A DNA stretch of 64,000 nucleotides from Janthinobacterium agaricidamnosum NBRC 102515 = DSM 9628. GTDB taxonomy: Bacteria; Pseudomonadota; Gammaproteobacteria; Burkholderiales; Burkholderiaceae_D. The position numbers were made by a program, and so were the translations under genes. Position 1 is the first letter of the stretch. The number at the start of each line of letters is the position of its first letter. This document shows, piece by piece, positions 1 to 9,140 of the stretch. The notes beneath the pieces are model-generated. The model was given only the letters and a program-made list of their open reading frames with translations, ran no database searches and was not told where the DNA came from. The stretch covers positions 3,190,782 through 3,254,781 of the forward strand of contig NZ_HG322949.1 of the NCBI RefSeq assembly GCF_000723165.1. The letters run 5' to 3'.

Positions 1-800
1 CCGCTGGCCAGCGCCAGCCGGGCGTCTTCGGCATCCATGATGCCTTTGAGGATCAGCTTGCCCCCCCAGCGCCGCTTGATCCACTCGACATCGGCCCACG
101 ACAGCGTCAGGTCGAACTGCTGCCGTGTCCATTCATGCAGCGACGTCATGCCGGACACCGACGCCGCATGGCCGACGATGTTGCCGAAGCCGCGCCGTTT
201 GGTGCCCAGCATGCCCAGGCACCAGCGCGGCTTGCCGGCCATGTTGATAATATTTGGCAAGGTCAATTTCGGCGGCGCCGACAAGCCGTTGCGCAAGTCC
301 TTGTGGCGCTGGCCCAGCACCTGCAAGTCCAGCGTCAATACCAGCGCGGAACAGTTGGCCGCCTTGGCGCGGTCGATCAGGCGGTTGATGTAATCGCGGT
401 CTTTCATCACGTACAGCTGGAACCAGAACGGTTTGCTGGTGTGGGCCGCCACGTCTTCGATCGAGCAAATGCTCATCGTCGACAAGGTAAACGGCACGCC
501 GAATTTTTCGGCCGCCCGGGCCGCCAGGATTTCGCCGTCGGCATGCTGCATGCCGGTCAGGCCGGTCGGCGCCAGGGCCACCGGCATGGCCACCTGCTGT
601 CCCACCATCGCCGATTGCAGGCTGCGGTTTTCCAGGTTGACGGCGACGCGCTGGCGGAATTTGATGCGTTCGAAATCGCTGCTGTTGGCGCGGTAGGTCG
701 ATTCAGTCCATGAACCGGTGTCGGCATAATCGTAAAACATGCGCGGCACTCTTTTTTTCGCCAGCACACGCAAGTCCTCGACACAGGTAATGATCGTCAT
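1..800 (-). CDS. lldD: FMN-dependent L-lactate dehydrogenase / alpha-hydroxy-acid oxidase, 3' end beyond window
   Basis: The frame is open from an ATG at 800 to the window edge (266 codons), so roughly the last third of a typical 380-residue protein is missing. It begins MTIITCVEDLRVLAKKRVP, followed by FYDYADTGSWTESTYRAN and PVALAPTGLTGMQHADGE, which are landmark segments of the FMN-binding TIM-barrel alpha-hydroxy-acid oxidase family. The family oxidises L-lactate or related 2-hydroxy acids to 2-oxo acids at the inner membrane face, passing electrons to quinone or cytochrome. The active-site His/Arg region lies in the missing C-terminal part, so substrate and activity cannot be judged. The next gene (PhyH-type dioxygenase) is on the same strand 127 bases upstream and may share its transcript. 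Confidence 0.85.
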   Translation of the reverse strand, partial: MTIITCVEDLRVLAKKRVPRMFYDYADTGSWTESTYRANSSDFERIKFRQRVAVNLENRSLQSAMVGQQVAMPVALAPTGLTGMQHADGEILAARAAEKFGVPFTLSTMSICSIEDVAAHTSKPFWFQLYVMKDRDYINRLIDRAKAANCSALVLTLDLQVLGQRHKDLRNGLSAPPKLTLPNIINMAGKPRWCLGMLGTKRRGFGNIVGHAASVSGMTSLHEWTRQQFDLTLSWADVEWIKRRWGGKLILKGIMDAEDARLALAS

Positions 801-927
801 GCACGCTTTCCTTTTGATGAGTGATGCGCACCATCATCGGATATTTGCGGCCAATTGGCTATCGTTAAATCAGCCGTACAGTAAAACGCGCAAGCGCAAG
901 GCGTCCGCTGGATGCGGCGCACAACCG

Positions 928-1884
928 TCACCAGCGCCGCGCACCGAGGATTTTCTCGCCCAATTCGCTCAATTGCGCACGCGGGTAACGGGTCTTTTCG
1001 CGCTCCAGCGGGTCGCCGGGAAACGCATATCCTTGCGGCGCGCAACGTTCATGCCAGCTTGCCACGCGCCAGTCGCGCAGCGCCTGATTGTCTGCTTGCG
1101 CCGGCGTGAAGGAAATGTATTGCGCCAGCCGCACTTGATGATCCGACGTATTCGGCCGGATGCCGTGCGCCAGCAAACTGTTAAAGATCAGCAAGTCGCC
1201 CTGCTGCATCGCGATGAATTCCAGCGCATACGGCACCGTCGCCAAGTCCGGCTGCCACGGATTGCGGTCCGGCGGCACGGTCTTGCGCCATTCCACGAAA
1301 TTCCTGAACAATTCTGGATAGCATTGAAATCCCCCGGAGGCCGGCGAGGTGTCGGACAAGGCCAGCACACCCTGCACATTGACCGGCAGCGGGTACAGCG
1401 TGGTGTCGGCATCCCAGTGGATGAAACCGGCAAACCTGCGTTTGCCATGGTTCGGCGTGTTCAGGTTGGCGCGGTCGATGGTGACCCACAAGTCTTCGCG
1501 GTCCCAGATATCGACAAAGGCATGGTAGATGCGCAAGGTCTGGCGGTTATCCCACAAGGTTTGATGATGGTAAGCCTCGACCATGCCGGAACCGTTCAAT
1601 TCCTTCATCGCATGGTCGCGCAACTGGGCCTGGTTCCATGAGCCTGGATCGTTTTCGTCCAGCCCCTGGAATTCCCACAAGAAATCGGCGCTGCGCTTGA
1701 CTTGCTCCGGTGGCACGGCATTGCGGACGATCACATAACCATAGGTTTGCCAATGCAGGAAGTCGGCCTGCGACAAGACCCGCAGCGGCAAGCTTTTCTG
1801 GATATCGCGCAACTGGGTTTGTTCAGCGCAGGCCACCGACGGATTGCCGGGGCGCTGGTCGCCAGCGTGGTAGCGGTGGTTCAT
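928..1884 (-). CDS. Phytanoyl-CoA dioxygenase (PhyH) family Fe(II)/2-oxoglutarate oxygenase
   Basis: 318 residues from the ATG at 1884, chosen because AAAGGAGACAAG lies directly upstream; an upstream in-frame ATG at 1935 lacks such a site. The double-stranded beta-helix carries the facial triad: H156 and D158 in FIHWDADTT and a distal H240 in LLAHGIRPNTSDHQVRL, with an arginine a little downstream positioned to bind 2-oxoglutarate. Family members hydroxylate small molecules or acyl-CoA thioesters in the cytoplasm. The substrate cannot be read from sequence. It lies between the lactate-dehydrogenase-like gene and a divergent AraC-type regulator, suggesting a small inducible catabolic unit; that link is inference. 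Confidence 0.8.
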   Translation of the reverse strand: MNHRYHAGDQRPGNPSVACAEQTQLRDIQKSLPLRVLSQADFLHWQTYGYVIVRNAVPPEQVKRSADFLWEFQGLDENDPGSWNQAQLRDHAMKELNGSGMVEAYHHQTLWDNRQTLRIYHAFVDIWDREDLWVTIDRANLNTPNHGKRRFAGFIHWDADTTLYPLPVNVQGVLALSDTSPASGGFQCYPELFRNFVEWRKTVPPDRNPWQPDLATVPYALEFIAMQQGDLLIFNSLLAHGIRPNTSDHQVRLAQYISFTPAQADNQALRDWRVASWHERCAPQGYAFPGDPLEREKTRYPRAQLSELGEKILGARRW

Positions 1885-1983
1885 CTTGTCTCCTTTGTCA
1901 GGTAATCGGGCAGACAAATTTTGCGGCCAAAACAAGCAGGCAAATGTGCCAGGACCAGCCGATATTGATACTATCCTGACTTA

Positions 1984-2141
1984 GAGCCTATCCCAGTAGA
2001 TGAATACGCCCTCTTCTGGCGCTCCTCAGGAACGGGGACTGCGTTGATCGTCGTCGCGTGGCCCGCCACGCGTCCTCCTTACGCCTGGTCCGCGCTCCTG
2101 ATGCGCGGCCAGAACAAGACGCTCACTACTGGGATAGGCTC
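1984..2141. mobile_element. MITE-like element A (158 bp) with TTA target duplication
   Basis: The ends are 16-bp perfect terminal inverted repeats, GAGCCTATCCCAGTAG on the left and its reverse complement on the right. Both ends are flanked by TTA (1981-1983 and 2142-2144), consistent with a 3-bp target duplication. There is no transposase frame inside. A second element with the same ends lies at 14503-14578. GAGCC termini and a TNA duplication recall the IS1031 branch of the IS5 family, so this is probably a non-autonomous derivative; the family assignment is inference. Confidence 0.65.
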
Positions 2142-2155
2142 TTAGCGCCTAACAA

Positions 2156-2272
2156 AACATCCATGGCGGCGCTACATTGCCTTGTCGACCCTTTGTACTG
2201 CCCCCGGCGTACTGCCCACGGCGTGATGCCCACGGCAATGCGCCTTGCCCTGAACATTTTGTCAGGCGCTCT
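2156..2272 (+). repeat. Dispersed repeat, copy 1 (117 bp)
   Basis: This stretch matches the reverse complement of 10017-10119 nearly end to end: shared blocks include ATGGCGGCG, CTTGTCGACC, CGGCAATGCGCCTTGCCCTG and GGCGCTCT. The core is a 14-bp tandem unit of the form TACTGCCCACGGCG: three units here, two in the other copy, which accounts for the 14-bp length difference. It sits directly before the AraC-type gene. No protein function is evident and the repeat family is not one I can name. Confidence 0.7.
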
Positions 2273-2305
2273 ACATCACTAAAAAGCCATCAAAAAATCG
2301 TCACC

Positions 2306-3190
2306 ATGACACCTCAATTTGAACAGGTAACGATACCGCCCGGCCATTCCTGGGGGCTGTTATGGCGCGAACTGCCGGAATTGCCGTTCCTGTGGCATTA
2401 CCATCCGCAATTCGAGCTGACCCTGACGATGAATGCGCGCGGCCAGCGCTACATCGGCGACCACCTGGCTGATTTCGGCCCCGGCGACCTGGTGCTGGTC
2501 GGTCCGAATTTGCCGCATACCTGGTCGGCCAGCGAGCGCATCGATGCGGCGCAGCCGATGCTGGCGGTGGTGGCCTGGTTTTCTGCCGAATGGCTGGCGC
2601 AGCTGGCACAGGTTTTCCCGGAATTGCGCGGCTTGCGGCAATTGGGACACAAGGCGGGACCGGGTTTGCATTTCACGCCGGCCGCCGCGCGGCATTGCGC
2701 GCCGCTGATGCTGCGCCTGCAAGCGCTGGCGCCGCCGCAACGGCTGCCGTTGCTGCTGGACATATTGCTGCATCTGGCCGGCGACCATGATGCGCAACCG
2801 CTGGTTGCGCGCGCGCTGACGGCGATCGATGCCGGTGTACAGCAAAAAAGAATGGAACGGGTGCTCGATTATATGCACCAGCATTTCAGGGAAGAAATCC
2901 CGCTGGCGCTGCTGGCGCAGCAGGCAAGCTTGTCGGCCGGCGCCTTCCAGCGCTTTTTCAAGCGCCATGCGGTGTGCACGCCCAGTGTTTATTTGACGCA
3001 ATTGCGCATCGGCCAAGCTTGCCAGCAATTGATCGAGACGGATAAATCGATCGCCGTCATCGCGCAAGAGTCAGGCTATCGCAACCTGGCGCATTTCAAC
3101 CGCCAGTTCAAACAGCTCAAGAACGGCACGCCACGCGCATTCCGGCGTCATTACCGGGATGGTGCACGAGAAACGTCATGCAAAGACTGA
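2306..3190 (+). CDS. AraC-family transcriptional regulator with cupin sensor domain
   Basis: 294 residues from the ATG at 2306; an in-frame extension upstream reads through the dispersed repeat and is not credible. Residues about 15-110 form an AraC-type cupin (HYHPQFELTLTMN, then GPGDLVLVGPNLPHTW). The last 100 residues hold the double helix-turn-helix, with LALLAQQASLSAGAFQRFFK as the first and SIAVIAQESGYRNLAHFNRQFK as the second recognition unit. It is transcribed divergently from the PhyH/lldD pair and is the obvious candidate regulator for them, responding to a small molecule bound by the cupin. The ligand is unknown. The spacing from the divergent start is unusually long because the MITE and the dispersed repeat lie between. 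Confidence 0.85.
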   Translation: MTPQFEQVTIPPGHSWGLLWRELPELPFLWHYHPQFELTLTMNARGQRYIGDHLADFGPGDLVLVGPNLPHTWSASERIDAAQPMLAVVAWFSAEWLAQLAQVFPELRGLRQLGHKAGPGLHFTPAAARHCAPLMLRLQALAPPQRLPLLLDILLHLAGDHDAQPLVARALTAIDAGVQQKRMERVLDYMHQHFREEIPLALLAQQASLSAGAFQRFFKRHAVCTPSVYLTQLRIGQACQQLIETDKSIAVIAQESGYRNLAHFNRQFKQLKNGTPRAFRRHYRDGARETSCKD

Positions 3191-3207
3191 CAAACAGCAT
3201 GCGGAAA

Positions 3208-3241
3208 AGAAAAAAGGGATCAGATTTTTCAATCTGACCCC
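3208..3241 (-). terminator. Rho-independent terminator of the tRNA-Arg array
   Basis: On the minus strand an 11-bp stem (GGGGTCAGATT pairing with AATCTGATCCC, one G-T pair, four-base loop) is followed by six T. It lies just downstream of the last tRNA and only 17 bases from the end of the convergent AraC gene. Confidence 0.75.
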
Positions 3242-3249
3242 TGATATTC

Positions 3250-3326
3250 TGGTGCGGCTGGCAGGAATTGAACCCACGACCCCTTGGTTCGTAGCCAAGT
3301 ACTCTATCCAGCTGAGCTACAGCCGC
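3250..3326 (-). tRNA. tRNA-Arg (anticodon ACG), third gene of the array
   Basis: 77 nt including an encoded CCA. The cloverleaf is complete: acceptor GCGGCTG/CAGCCGC, D arm GCTCAGCTGGATAGAGT, anticodon stem CTTGG/CCAAG around loop CTACGAA giving anticodon ACG, and T arm GTGGGTTCAATTCC. A34 is expected to be converted to inosine so the tRNA reads CGU, CGC and CGA. Confidence 0.97.
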
Positions 3327-3434
3327 AAAAACTTTACATCTTACAACTTACTTGACCGTTCAAGCTTTTCAGCCATCCAAGTCAAGCCACTACTTGTTGA
3401 ATACTGCCACCAGCGTTTGCTGACAACAAGATTC

Positions 3435-3511
3435 TGGTGCGGCTGGCAGGAATTGAACCCACGACCCCTTGGTTCGTAGCCAAGTACTCTATCCAGCTGA
3501 GCTACAGCCGC
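3435..3511 (-). tRNA. tRNA-Arg (anticodon ACG), second gene of the array
   Basis: Identical in sequence over 77 nt to the genes at 3250-3326 and 3622-3698, with encoded CCA. The three genes are separated by about 110 bases. A short block ACAACAA-n-ATTCTGG precedes both this gene and the third, showing that the array arose by tandem duplication. Confidence 0.97.
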
Positions 3512-3621
3512 AAAACTCTAGATACTACAACTCACTTTATTGCCTGTGCCATACACGCACTACAACAAAGGTATGACTTTTTAGAACGCATCGCCAGACT
3601 TTCATCTGACAACAAAAATTC

Positions 3622-3698
3622 TGGTGCGGCTGGCAGGAATTGAACCCACGACCCCTTGGTTCGTAGCCAAGTACTCTATCCAGCTGAGCTACAGCCGC
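3622..3698 (-). tRNA. tRNA-Arg (anticodon ACG), first gene of the array
   Basis: Promoter-proximal copy, identical to the other two, with encoded CCA and anticodon ACG. The 5' end at 3698 lies close behind the predicted promoter. Confidence 0.97.
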
Positions 3699-3707
3699 GC
3701 ATGCAAC

Positions 3708-3736
3708 ATTGTATCGTATTCACTTCGTTTTGAAAA
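3708..3736 (-). promoter_or_regulatory. Sigma70 promoter of the tRNA-Arg array
   Basis: On the minus strand, TTTTCA (3731-3736) and TACAAT (3708-3713) are separated by exactly 17 bases. Transcription would start about 3701, a few bases before the first tRNA. Confidence 0.6.
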
Positions 3737-3999
3737 GCTTGATTTTTCAATCGCTTAGCTGGTTTTACGCGATATTGCCACGCATTGCCCGCCAACTTTT
3801 CATCCACAAAAAGCCCACGCTTTTTCACAAATGACCTTGCTTGTTCAGCCTTGAAACTTGTGTTTCGAAGAGTTGCTCCCTCGAAAGAAGCAGGATTATA
3901 GGGATAAGCCAGCGGGCTGTCTAGTGTGAAAACAAACTATTCCATGGCGAATATAAAACTTTGCATGCATGACAGCAATGTGTGACATCCTTGCAAGGC
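3737..3999. other. Intergenic, AT-richer, no gene seen
   Basis: No coding frame or RNA is supported. The only structure is a small AT-rich hairpin (AAAAAGC/GCTTTTT at 3808-3825) that might weakly terminate transcription from ridA. Confidence 0.5.
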
Positions 4000-4398
4000 T
4001 TATTGGGGTGCATGGGCGATACAGTCGATTTCAAGTTCCGCTCCCAGCGCCAGCCCATTACTGCCCATTGCGCAACGCGCCGGATAGCGGCCAGCTTCAA
4101 AATAAGTAATATAGATATCGTTGAAGCGGCTCCACTTCGACATATCGGCGATCATCACCGAGCACTTCACCAAATGCTGCATGCCCAGGCCCATGCTCTT
4201 GAGCGTGGCGGCGACGTTATCCATCATCTGGCGCGACTGGGCCTCGAAACCGTCCGCCAGGCCATCCGGTCCGAGGCCGATCTGCCCGGACAGATAGATA
4301 GTGTCGCCGACCCGCACCGCATCCGAAAAAGGATAGGGACTGCCTTCGGTGGCATGGAATTCAACAGGACCAGCGACTACTTTGTTTAATTTACTCAT
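4000..4398 (-). CDS. ridA: RidA/YjgF/YER057c/UK114 family enamine/imine deaminase
   Basis: 132 residues, the usual family length. RidA proteins are cytosolic trimers that hydrolyse reactive 2-aminoacrylate and related enamine/imine intermediates made by PLP enzymes. Diagnostic segments are YLSGQIGLGPDG at 35-46, the long helix with MMDNVAATLKSMGL, and the C-terminal PARCAMG with Arg108 as the carboxylate-binding arginine, followed by LGAELEIDCIA. Deaminase members conserve exactly this arginine, so activity is plausible. It appears to be a single-gene unit. Repeated TGTTGAT half-sites lie upstream. Confidence 0.88.
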   Translation of the reverse strand: MSKLNKVVAGPVEFHATEGSPYPFSDAVRVGDTIYLSGQIGLGPDGLADGFEAQSRQMMDNVAATLKSMGLGMQHLVKCSVMIADMSKWSRFNDIYITYFEAGRYPARCAMGSNGLALGAELEIDCIAHAPQ

Positions 4399-4478
4399 GT
4401 TTTTCCAAGGACTGACAAATATGAAGGATCAGGCTGCACAGCGCCAGCCTGCGGTTACCTCAGCATATCACAACATTT

Positions 4479-4514
4479 TGTTGATTAAATAAATAACATC
4501 AACACATTGTTGAT
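4479..4514. promoter_or_regulatory. Candidate operator: three TGTTGAT half-sites upstream of ridA
   Basis: TGTTGAT occurs at 4479-4485 and 4508-4514, with its reverse complement ATCAACA at 4498-4504, within an AT-rich stretch 80-115 bases before the ridA start. The arrangement resembles repeated binding sites of a dimeric regulator. Which regulator is not evident. Confidence 0.3.
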
Positions 4515-4703
4515 TCCCAATCATGCCCCCCCCCCCACAGCACGACAGGCCAGGGCCGGCTGATGCTTTTAAGCGACAGCACCACGCCGGTGCATTAATA
4601 TTTTGCAGTGCACCAAAATAGTGAAAATGTCCGTTTAACCCCTCATGGCCAAGGGATCCGGCACTCATTCACCAAGCTGATTTCTTTCATCACCAACAAA
4701 AAT

Positions 4704-4798
4704 TTGATTTTTATTTTGCGATGCAGCATGATTCAGCTGTCTCCTCTATTCTCTTAACGGAAAATAGATTTAGCCCGCTCTCGAGCGGGCTTTTTTTT
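4704..4798 (+). ncRNA. Candidate small RNA ending in an orphan terminator
   Basis: A strong plus-strand terminator (AGCCCGCT, loop CTCG, AGCGGGCT, then eight T; 4772-4798) has no plus-strand gene before it: the nearest upstream genes run the other way. A possible promoter, TTGATT (4704-4709), 17 bases, CATGAT (4727-4732), would give a transcript of about 60 nt. Each hexamer matches consensus at four of six positions, so this is a candidate only. The rest of 4399-4948 holds an 11-base C tract (4526-4536) and no gene. Confidence 0.3.
4772..4798 (+). terminator. Rho-independent terminator without an upstream plus-strand gene
   Basis: An 8-bp GC-rich stem with a CTCG tetraloop is followed by a run of eight T. 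Confidence 0.8.
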
Positions 4799-4948
4799 AT
4801 CCGTCGTGAGTGGCCAAAAACGACGCCCGGGTCCGCTAGCCGGACTGTGGCAATGGTGCGAGCCGATTCTGCGGTTGGGGATACAATGCAAGAGTAGACG
4901 GCGGATCTCGCGCCAGGCGGAAATACCAGCCCGCCGCTGTTACGATAA

Positions 4949-7294
4949 ATGACGGCTCAGCCGCGCACTCATGACGACTTCAATCGAGCCTACCGACCTG
5001 ATTTTCCGTTCGCCCGCCTGGCGCGGACCAGCGGCGGCCAGCGCCGTCAACCTGATGCGGGACTACTGATGGCCAAGCACGACCGCGACAAGGAAATGCT
5101 GTCGCAATTGGCAGCGATGCGCAGCCCGGGCACTGCAATGACGGCGCATGGTCACGCAGGACAGGAAATACTGGACCCCGGAGCAGCGCTGCGCCTGTCG
5201 AATGAACGTATGGAGAGTTTGCTGCAAAACATCAGCGATGGCTTCCTGGCGGTCGACCGCGACTGGTCCATCACTTGCATCAACCAACATGCTGCCGATC
5301 TGCTGGGCGCGCGGCGCGCGGCGGCCGGCAGCCTGCCCCGCCGCCAGTTGTGGCAGGCATTTCCCGCCTTGTGCGGCAGCGCGCTGGAAAGCCACTATCG
5401 CCAGGCGCTGGAAACCCGCGTCGGCATGACCGTCGAGTTATATTATGTGCCGCTGCAACGCTGGCTGGAAGTGCGCACCTATCCATCCAGCGAAGGCTTG
5501 ACCAGCCACATCCAGGACATCAGCCAGCGCAGGCAGGCCGACGCGGCGCGGCGCCAACACGAACAAAACCTGCGCGACGAAAGCAATCTGCTGGAGTTGC
5601 TGAACCGCACCGGCGCCACGCTGGCCGGCACGCTCGATTTGCGCGCGCTGCTGCAAGCCGTGACCGATAGCGCCACCAGCATCAGCGGCGCACATTTCGG
5701 CGCGTTCTTTTACCAGGATCCCGGGCATACCGCGCCGACACTGCAGACCCAGTCCGGCGCCGCGTCGCGCGCCCAGGCGCTGTTGCCGCCGCAGCTGCGC
5801 GGCGGCGCCATGCTGCGCATCGACGATGCGCCGGCCGATCCGCGCTATGACAACATCGGCGAACAACTGGGCGTCAGCGGAGCGCTGCGCAGCTATCTGA
5901 TTGCGCCGGTGCATTCCCGTTTCGGCGAGGCGATCGGCTACCTGCTGTTCGGCCATCCGGAAGCGGCCATGTTCAGCCAGCGCACCGAGCGCATCATCGC
6001 CGGCATCGCGGCGCAGGCCGCGGTGGCACTGGACAATACCCGCATGTACGCGGCGGCCCAGCAAGCGGCGCAAGAACGCAAGATCTTGCTCGACAGCGAA
6101 CGCAGCGCCCGTAACGAAGCCGAACACAGCAACCAGATCAAGGATGAGTTCCTGTCCACGCTGTCGCATGAATTGCGCACCCCGCTGTCGGCGATCCTTG
6201 GCTGGGCCCAGGTATTGCGGCGCGGCACGCGCGACCAGGCCGATTTGCACCGGGGCTTGCAAAGCATCGAACGCAATGCCCGCGCGCAAGCGCAGCTGAT
6301 CGAGGATTTGCTCGACATGAGCCGCATCACGTCCGGCAAGGTGTTGCTGGATATGCAGTCGATTTTGCCGGCCACCGTCATCGACGCCGCCATCGAAGCG
6401 CTGCGCCCGGCCGCCGAGGCCAAGAATATACAGATGGAAATGTCGATCGATCCGGCCGCCGGCCCCATCGCCGGCGACGCCAGCCGCTTGCAGCAAGTGA
6501 TGTGGAACTTGCTGTCGAATGCGCTCAAATTCACGCCGCGCGACGGCCGCGTGCAGATCGCCGTGCGCCAGGCCGACGACGCCCACGTCGACATCACCGT
6601 CAGCGACAACGGCATCGGCATCGAAGCGCCATTCCTGGGCCATGTATTCGAGCGCTTCCGCCAGGCCGACGCGTCGACCACCCGCAAGCATGGCGGCCTG
6701 GGACTGGGACTGGCGATCGTCAAGCACCTGGTCGAACAGCATGGCGGCACGGTGTCCGCCAGCAGCGAAGGCTTGAACCGCGGCGCCAGTTTTACGCTGC
6801 GCCTGCCCTTGGCCAGCGACAGCGCAGCCAGCCGCCAGATGCGCAGCTATGCGCCGCTGCCGCGCCAGGACAACGGCGACATGCCATTGCGCGACTTGTC
6901 GGGCGTCAAAGTGCTGGTAGTCGACGATGAAGCGGATGCGCGCGAACTGATCCAGCGCATACTGAGCGATTGCAAGGCCGAAGTCGTCACCGCCGCCAGC
7001 GCCGCGCAAGCGCTGCACCTGGTGGTCAAGACCCGCCCAGACGTCTTGGTCAGCGATATCGGCATGCCCGACATCGACGGTTTCGAATTACTGGCGCTGG
7101 TGCGCGCGCTGGGGCCGGAATCGGGCGGCGCGCTGCCCGCCGTCGCGCTGACCGGGTTTGCCCGTTCGCAAGAGCGGCAACGCGCACTGGCCAGCGGCTT
7201 CCGCGCCCATGTATCAAAACCGGTGGAACCGACGGAATTGATCGCCGCGGTGGCCGGCCTGGTGGCGCCCGGCATGGCTGTGCAAGAACGCTGA
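4949..7294 (+). CDS. Hybrid sensor histidine kinase: PAS-GAF-HisKA-HATPase-REC
   Basis: 781 residues, no membrane segment, so a cytoplasmic sensor. In order: a PAS domain at about 90-190 (LLQNISDGFLAVDRDWSITC), a coiled linker, a GAF domain at about 210-365, the dimerisation helix with phosphoacceptor H407 in STLSHELRTPLSAI, the ATPase domain with N box NLLSNALKFTP, G1 DNGIGI and G2 GLGLGL, and a C-terminal receiver (VLVVDDEAD, phosphoacceptor D703 in SDIGMPDIDG, lysine in HVSKPVE). Such kinases usually relay phosphate internally before passing it on. The start could also be the ATG at 5069; the first 40 residues show no domain. The receiver-GGDEF protein 325 bases downstream is a plausible partner, by proximity only. 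Confidence 0.88.
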   Translation: MTAQPRTHDDFNRAYRPDFPFARLARTSGGQRRQPDAGLLMAKHDRDKEMLSQLAAMRSPGTAMTAHGHAGQEILDPGAALRLSNERMESLLQNISDGFLAVDRDWSITCINQHAADLLGARRAAAGSLPRRQLWQAFPALCGSALESHYRQALETRVGMTVELYYVPLQRWLEVRTYPSSEGLTSHIQDISQRRQADAARRQHEQNLRDESNLLELLNRTGATLAGTLDLRALLQAVTDSATSISGAHFGAFFYQDPGHTAPTLQTQSGAASRAQALLPPQLRGGAMLRIDDAPADPRYDNIGEQLGVSGALRSYLIAPVHSRFGEAIGYLLFGHPEAAMFSQRTERIIAGIAAQAAVALDNTRMYAAAQQAAQERKILLDSERSARNEAEHSNQIKDEFLSTLSHELRTPLSAILGWAQVLRRGTRDQADLHRGLQSIERNARAQAQLIEDLLDMSRITSGKVLLDMQSILPATVIDAAIEALRPAAEAKNIQMEMSIDPAAGPIAGDASRLQQVMWNLLSNALKFTPRDGRVQIAVRQADDAHVDITVSDNGIGIEAPFLGHVFERFRQADASTTRKHGGLGLGLAIVKHLVEQHGGTVSASSEGLNRGASFTLRLPLASDSAASRQMRSYAPLPRQDNGDMPLRDLSGVKVLVVDDEADARELIQRILSDCKAEVVTAASAAQALHLVVKTRPDVLVSDIGMPDIDGFELLALVRALGPESGGALPAVALTGFARSQERQRALASGFRAHVSKPVEPTELIAAVAGLVAPGMAVQER

Positions 7295-7619
7295 TGCCGC
7301 CGACGGCCCTGGTGCAGCCAGCTGGCGCGGCAAGCGGGCGCAGCAAAAAAGACAATAGCCGCTATAAGAATGATAATAAAATCGTTTCGGGTTCCTACCC
7401 GCAGACGCGGCAATGTCCTACAAGCAACTTATCATTCTTTTGCTACACTGAATCCATCGATATGATTGATTGGACAGCCCATACGGATTTGCCGCCCCGC
7501 CCGCTTCTGGAACTTGCCGTGCAGCACACCTGCCGTGCGCCCCTTGTTTTCCCAAGGCGCTACTATCTGGAGCGCGCTCGGCCGTAGGCGCCGACTTTTC
7601 AGCATTGACAGAGATCACT
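7295..7619 (+). other. Intergenic leader of the receiver-GGDEF gene
   Basis: 325 bases without a supported gene. The stretch near 7375-7470 is AT-richer than its surroundings and presumably holds the promoter of the next gene, but I see no close match to a -35/-10 pair. Confidence 0.4.
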
Positions 7620-8600
7620 ATGCCTAGCCAAGAAGAAATACTAAAAGCCAAAATCCTGGTCGTTGACGATGCGCCGGACAATATCGACCTGATGCTGGAA
7701 ATTCTGCGCGATGCCGGCTACACCAACACCACCGCCACCATGCACCCGGAACTGGTGTGTGCGATGCATCGCGAACAGTGCTACGACTTGATCTTGCTCG
7801 ATCTGCAAATGCCTGAATTAAACGGTTTTCAGGTCATGAAAGGTTTAAAGGAAATCGAACAAAGCGGCTACCTGCCAGTGCTGGCCCTGACTGCCCAGCC
7901 CAGCTTCAAGATCGCCGCGCTGGAGGCCGGCGCCCGCGATTTCATCAGCAAACCGTTCGATTTGATGGAAGTCCATAAACGCATCCACAATATGCTGGAA
8001 GTGCGGCTGCTGTACAAGGAGTTGGCGCAATACAGCAAACAGCAGCAGGAATTGGCGCTGCACGATGCGCTGACCGGCTTGCCGAACCGGCGCTTGCTGG
8101 AAGACCGCATCGAAAACACGGTCCAGCATGCGGCCCGCAATCGCGGCAAAGCCGCCATTTTGTATCTCGACCTGGATGGCTTCAAGGCCATCAATGACAC
8201 TTACGGCCATGCCTATGGCGACGACATCCTGAAAATGGTGGCCGGCCGGCTAGTCGACGCATCGCGCAAGGAAGACACCGTGGCGCGCATCGGCGGCGAT
8301 GAATTTGTCATCGTGCTGGGCGACCTGTGCGGTTCCGGCGACGCGCGCGAGCCGGCCACGAAATTGATCGATATCATTTCCGCGCCCTATTTCATCAACG
8401 ACCTGACCTTGAACTTGTCGACCAGCATAGGCATCAGCATCTATCCGGACGATGCGCTGTCGGTGGAAACCTTGCTGAACGCGGCCGACACCGCCTTATA
8501 CCAGGCCAAACGGGCCGGCAAGAACCGCTTTTGCTGCGCGCCGCGCGGCGCCAAACCGACTGTCGCGCACCATCAAAGCGCGCTGCCATCGATCGCCTGA
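7620..8600 (+). CDS. Response regulator with receiver and GGDEF (diguanylate cyclase) domains
   Basis: 326 residues from the ATG at 7620, preceded by a weak AGAG ribosome site; the in-frame extension upstream is low-complexity leader. The receiver spans about 10-130, with acidic pair VVDDAPDN, phosphoacceptor D61 in LILLDLQMPELNG and lysine in FISKPFD. The GGDEF domain follows a short helix: DALTGLPNRRLLEDR, then the catalytic GGDEF at 225-229. An RKED inhibitory site sits exactly five residues before it, so the enzyme should be active and product-inhibited. It makes cyclic di-GMP in the cytoplasm when phosphorylated, probably by the hybrid kinase upstream. Confidence 0.9.
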   Translation: MPSQEEILKAKILVVDDAPDNIDLMLEILRDAGYTNTTATMHPELVCAMHREQCYDLILLDLQMPELNGFQVMKGLKEIEQSGYLPVLALTAQPSFKIAALEAGARDFISKPFDLMEVHKRIHNMLEVRLLYKELAQYSKQQQELALHDALTGLPNRRLLEDRIENTVQHAARNRGKAAILYLDLDGFKAINDTYGHAYGDDILKMVAGRLVDASRKEDTVARIGGDEFVIVLGDLCGSGDAREPATKLIDIISAPYFINDLTLNLSTSIGISIYPDDALSVETLLNAADTALYQAKRAGKNRFCCAPRGAKPTVAHHQSALPSIA

Positions 8601-8639
8601 TCGCTGGCAGCGCGCCACCGAACCGCCCCCTGCAATACC

Positions 8640-9140
<501 letters not shown>

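Noticed and set aside
3250..3698. Evenly spaced repeats that look like a short CRISPR array
   Set aside because: The 77-base repeats fold as complete tRNA-Arg genes and the spacers are related to each other.
4526..4536. Run of 11 C, considered as a phase-variation tract
   Set aside because: It lies in no reading frame and is more than 120 bases from the ridA start, so there is nothing for slippage to switch.
5438..7018. Open antisense frame of 526 codons opposite the hybrid kinase
   Set aside because: It is the complement of a GC-rich coding frame with Gln/Arg/Ala-rich low-complexity content and no domain motif.
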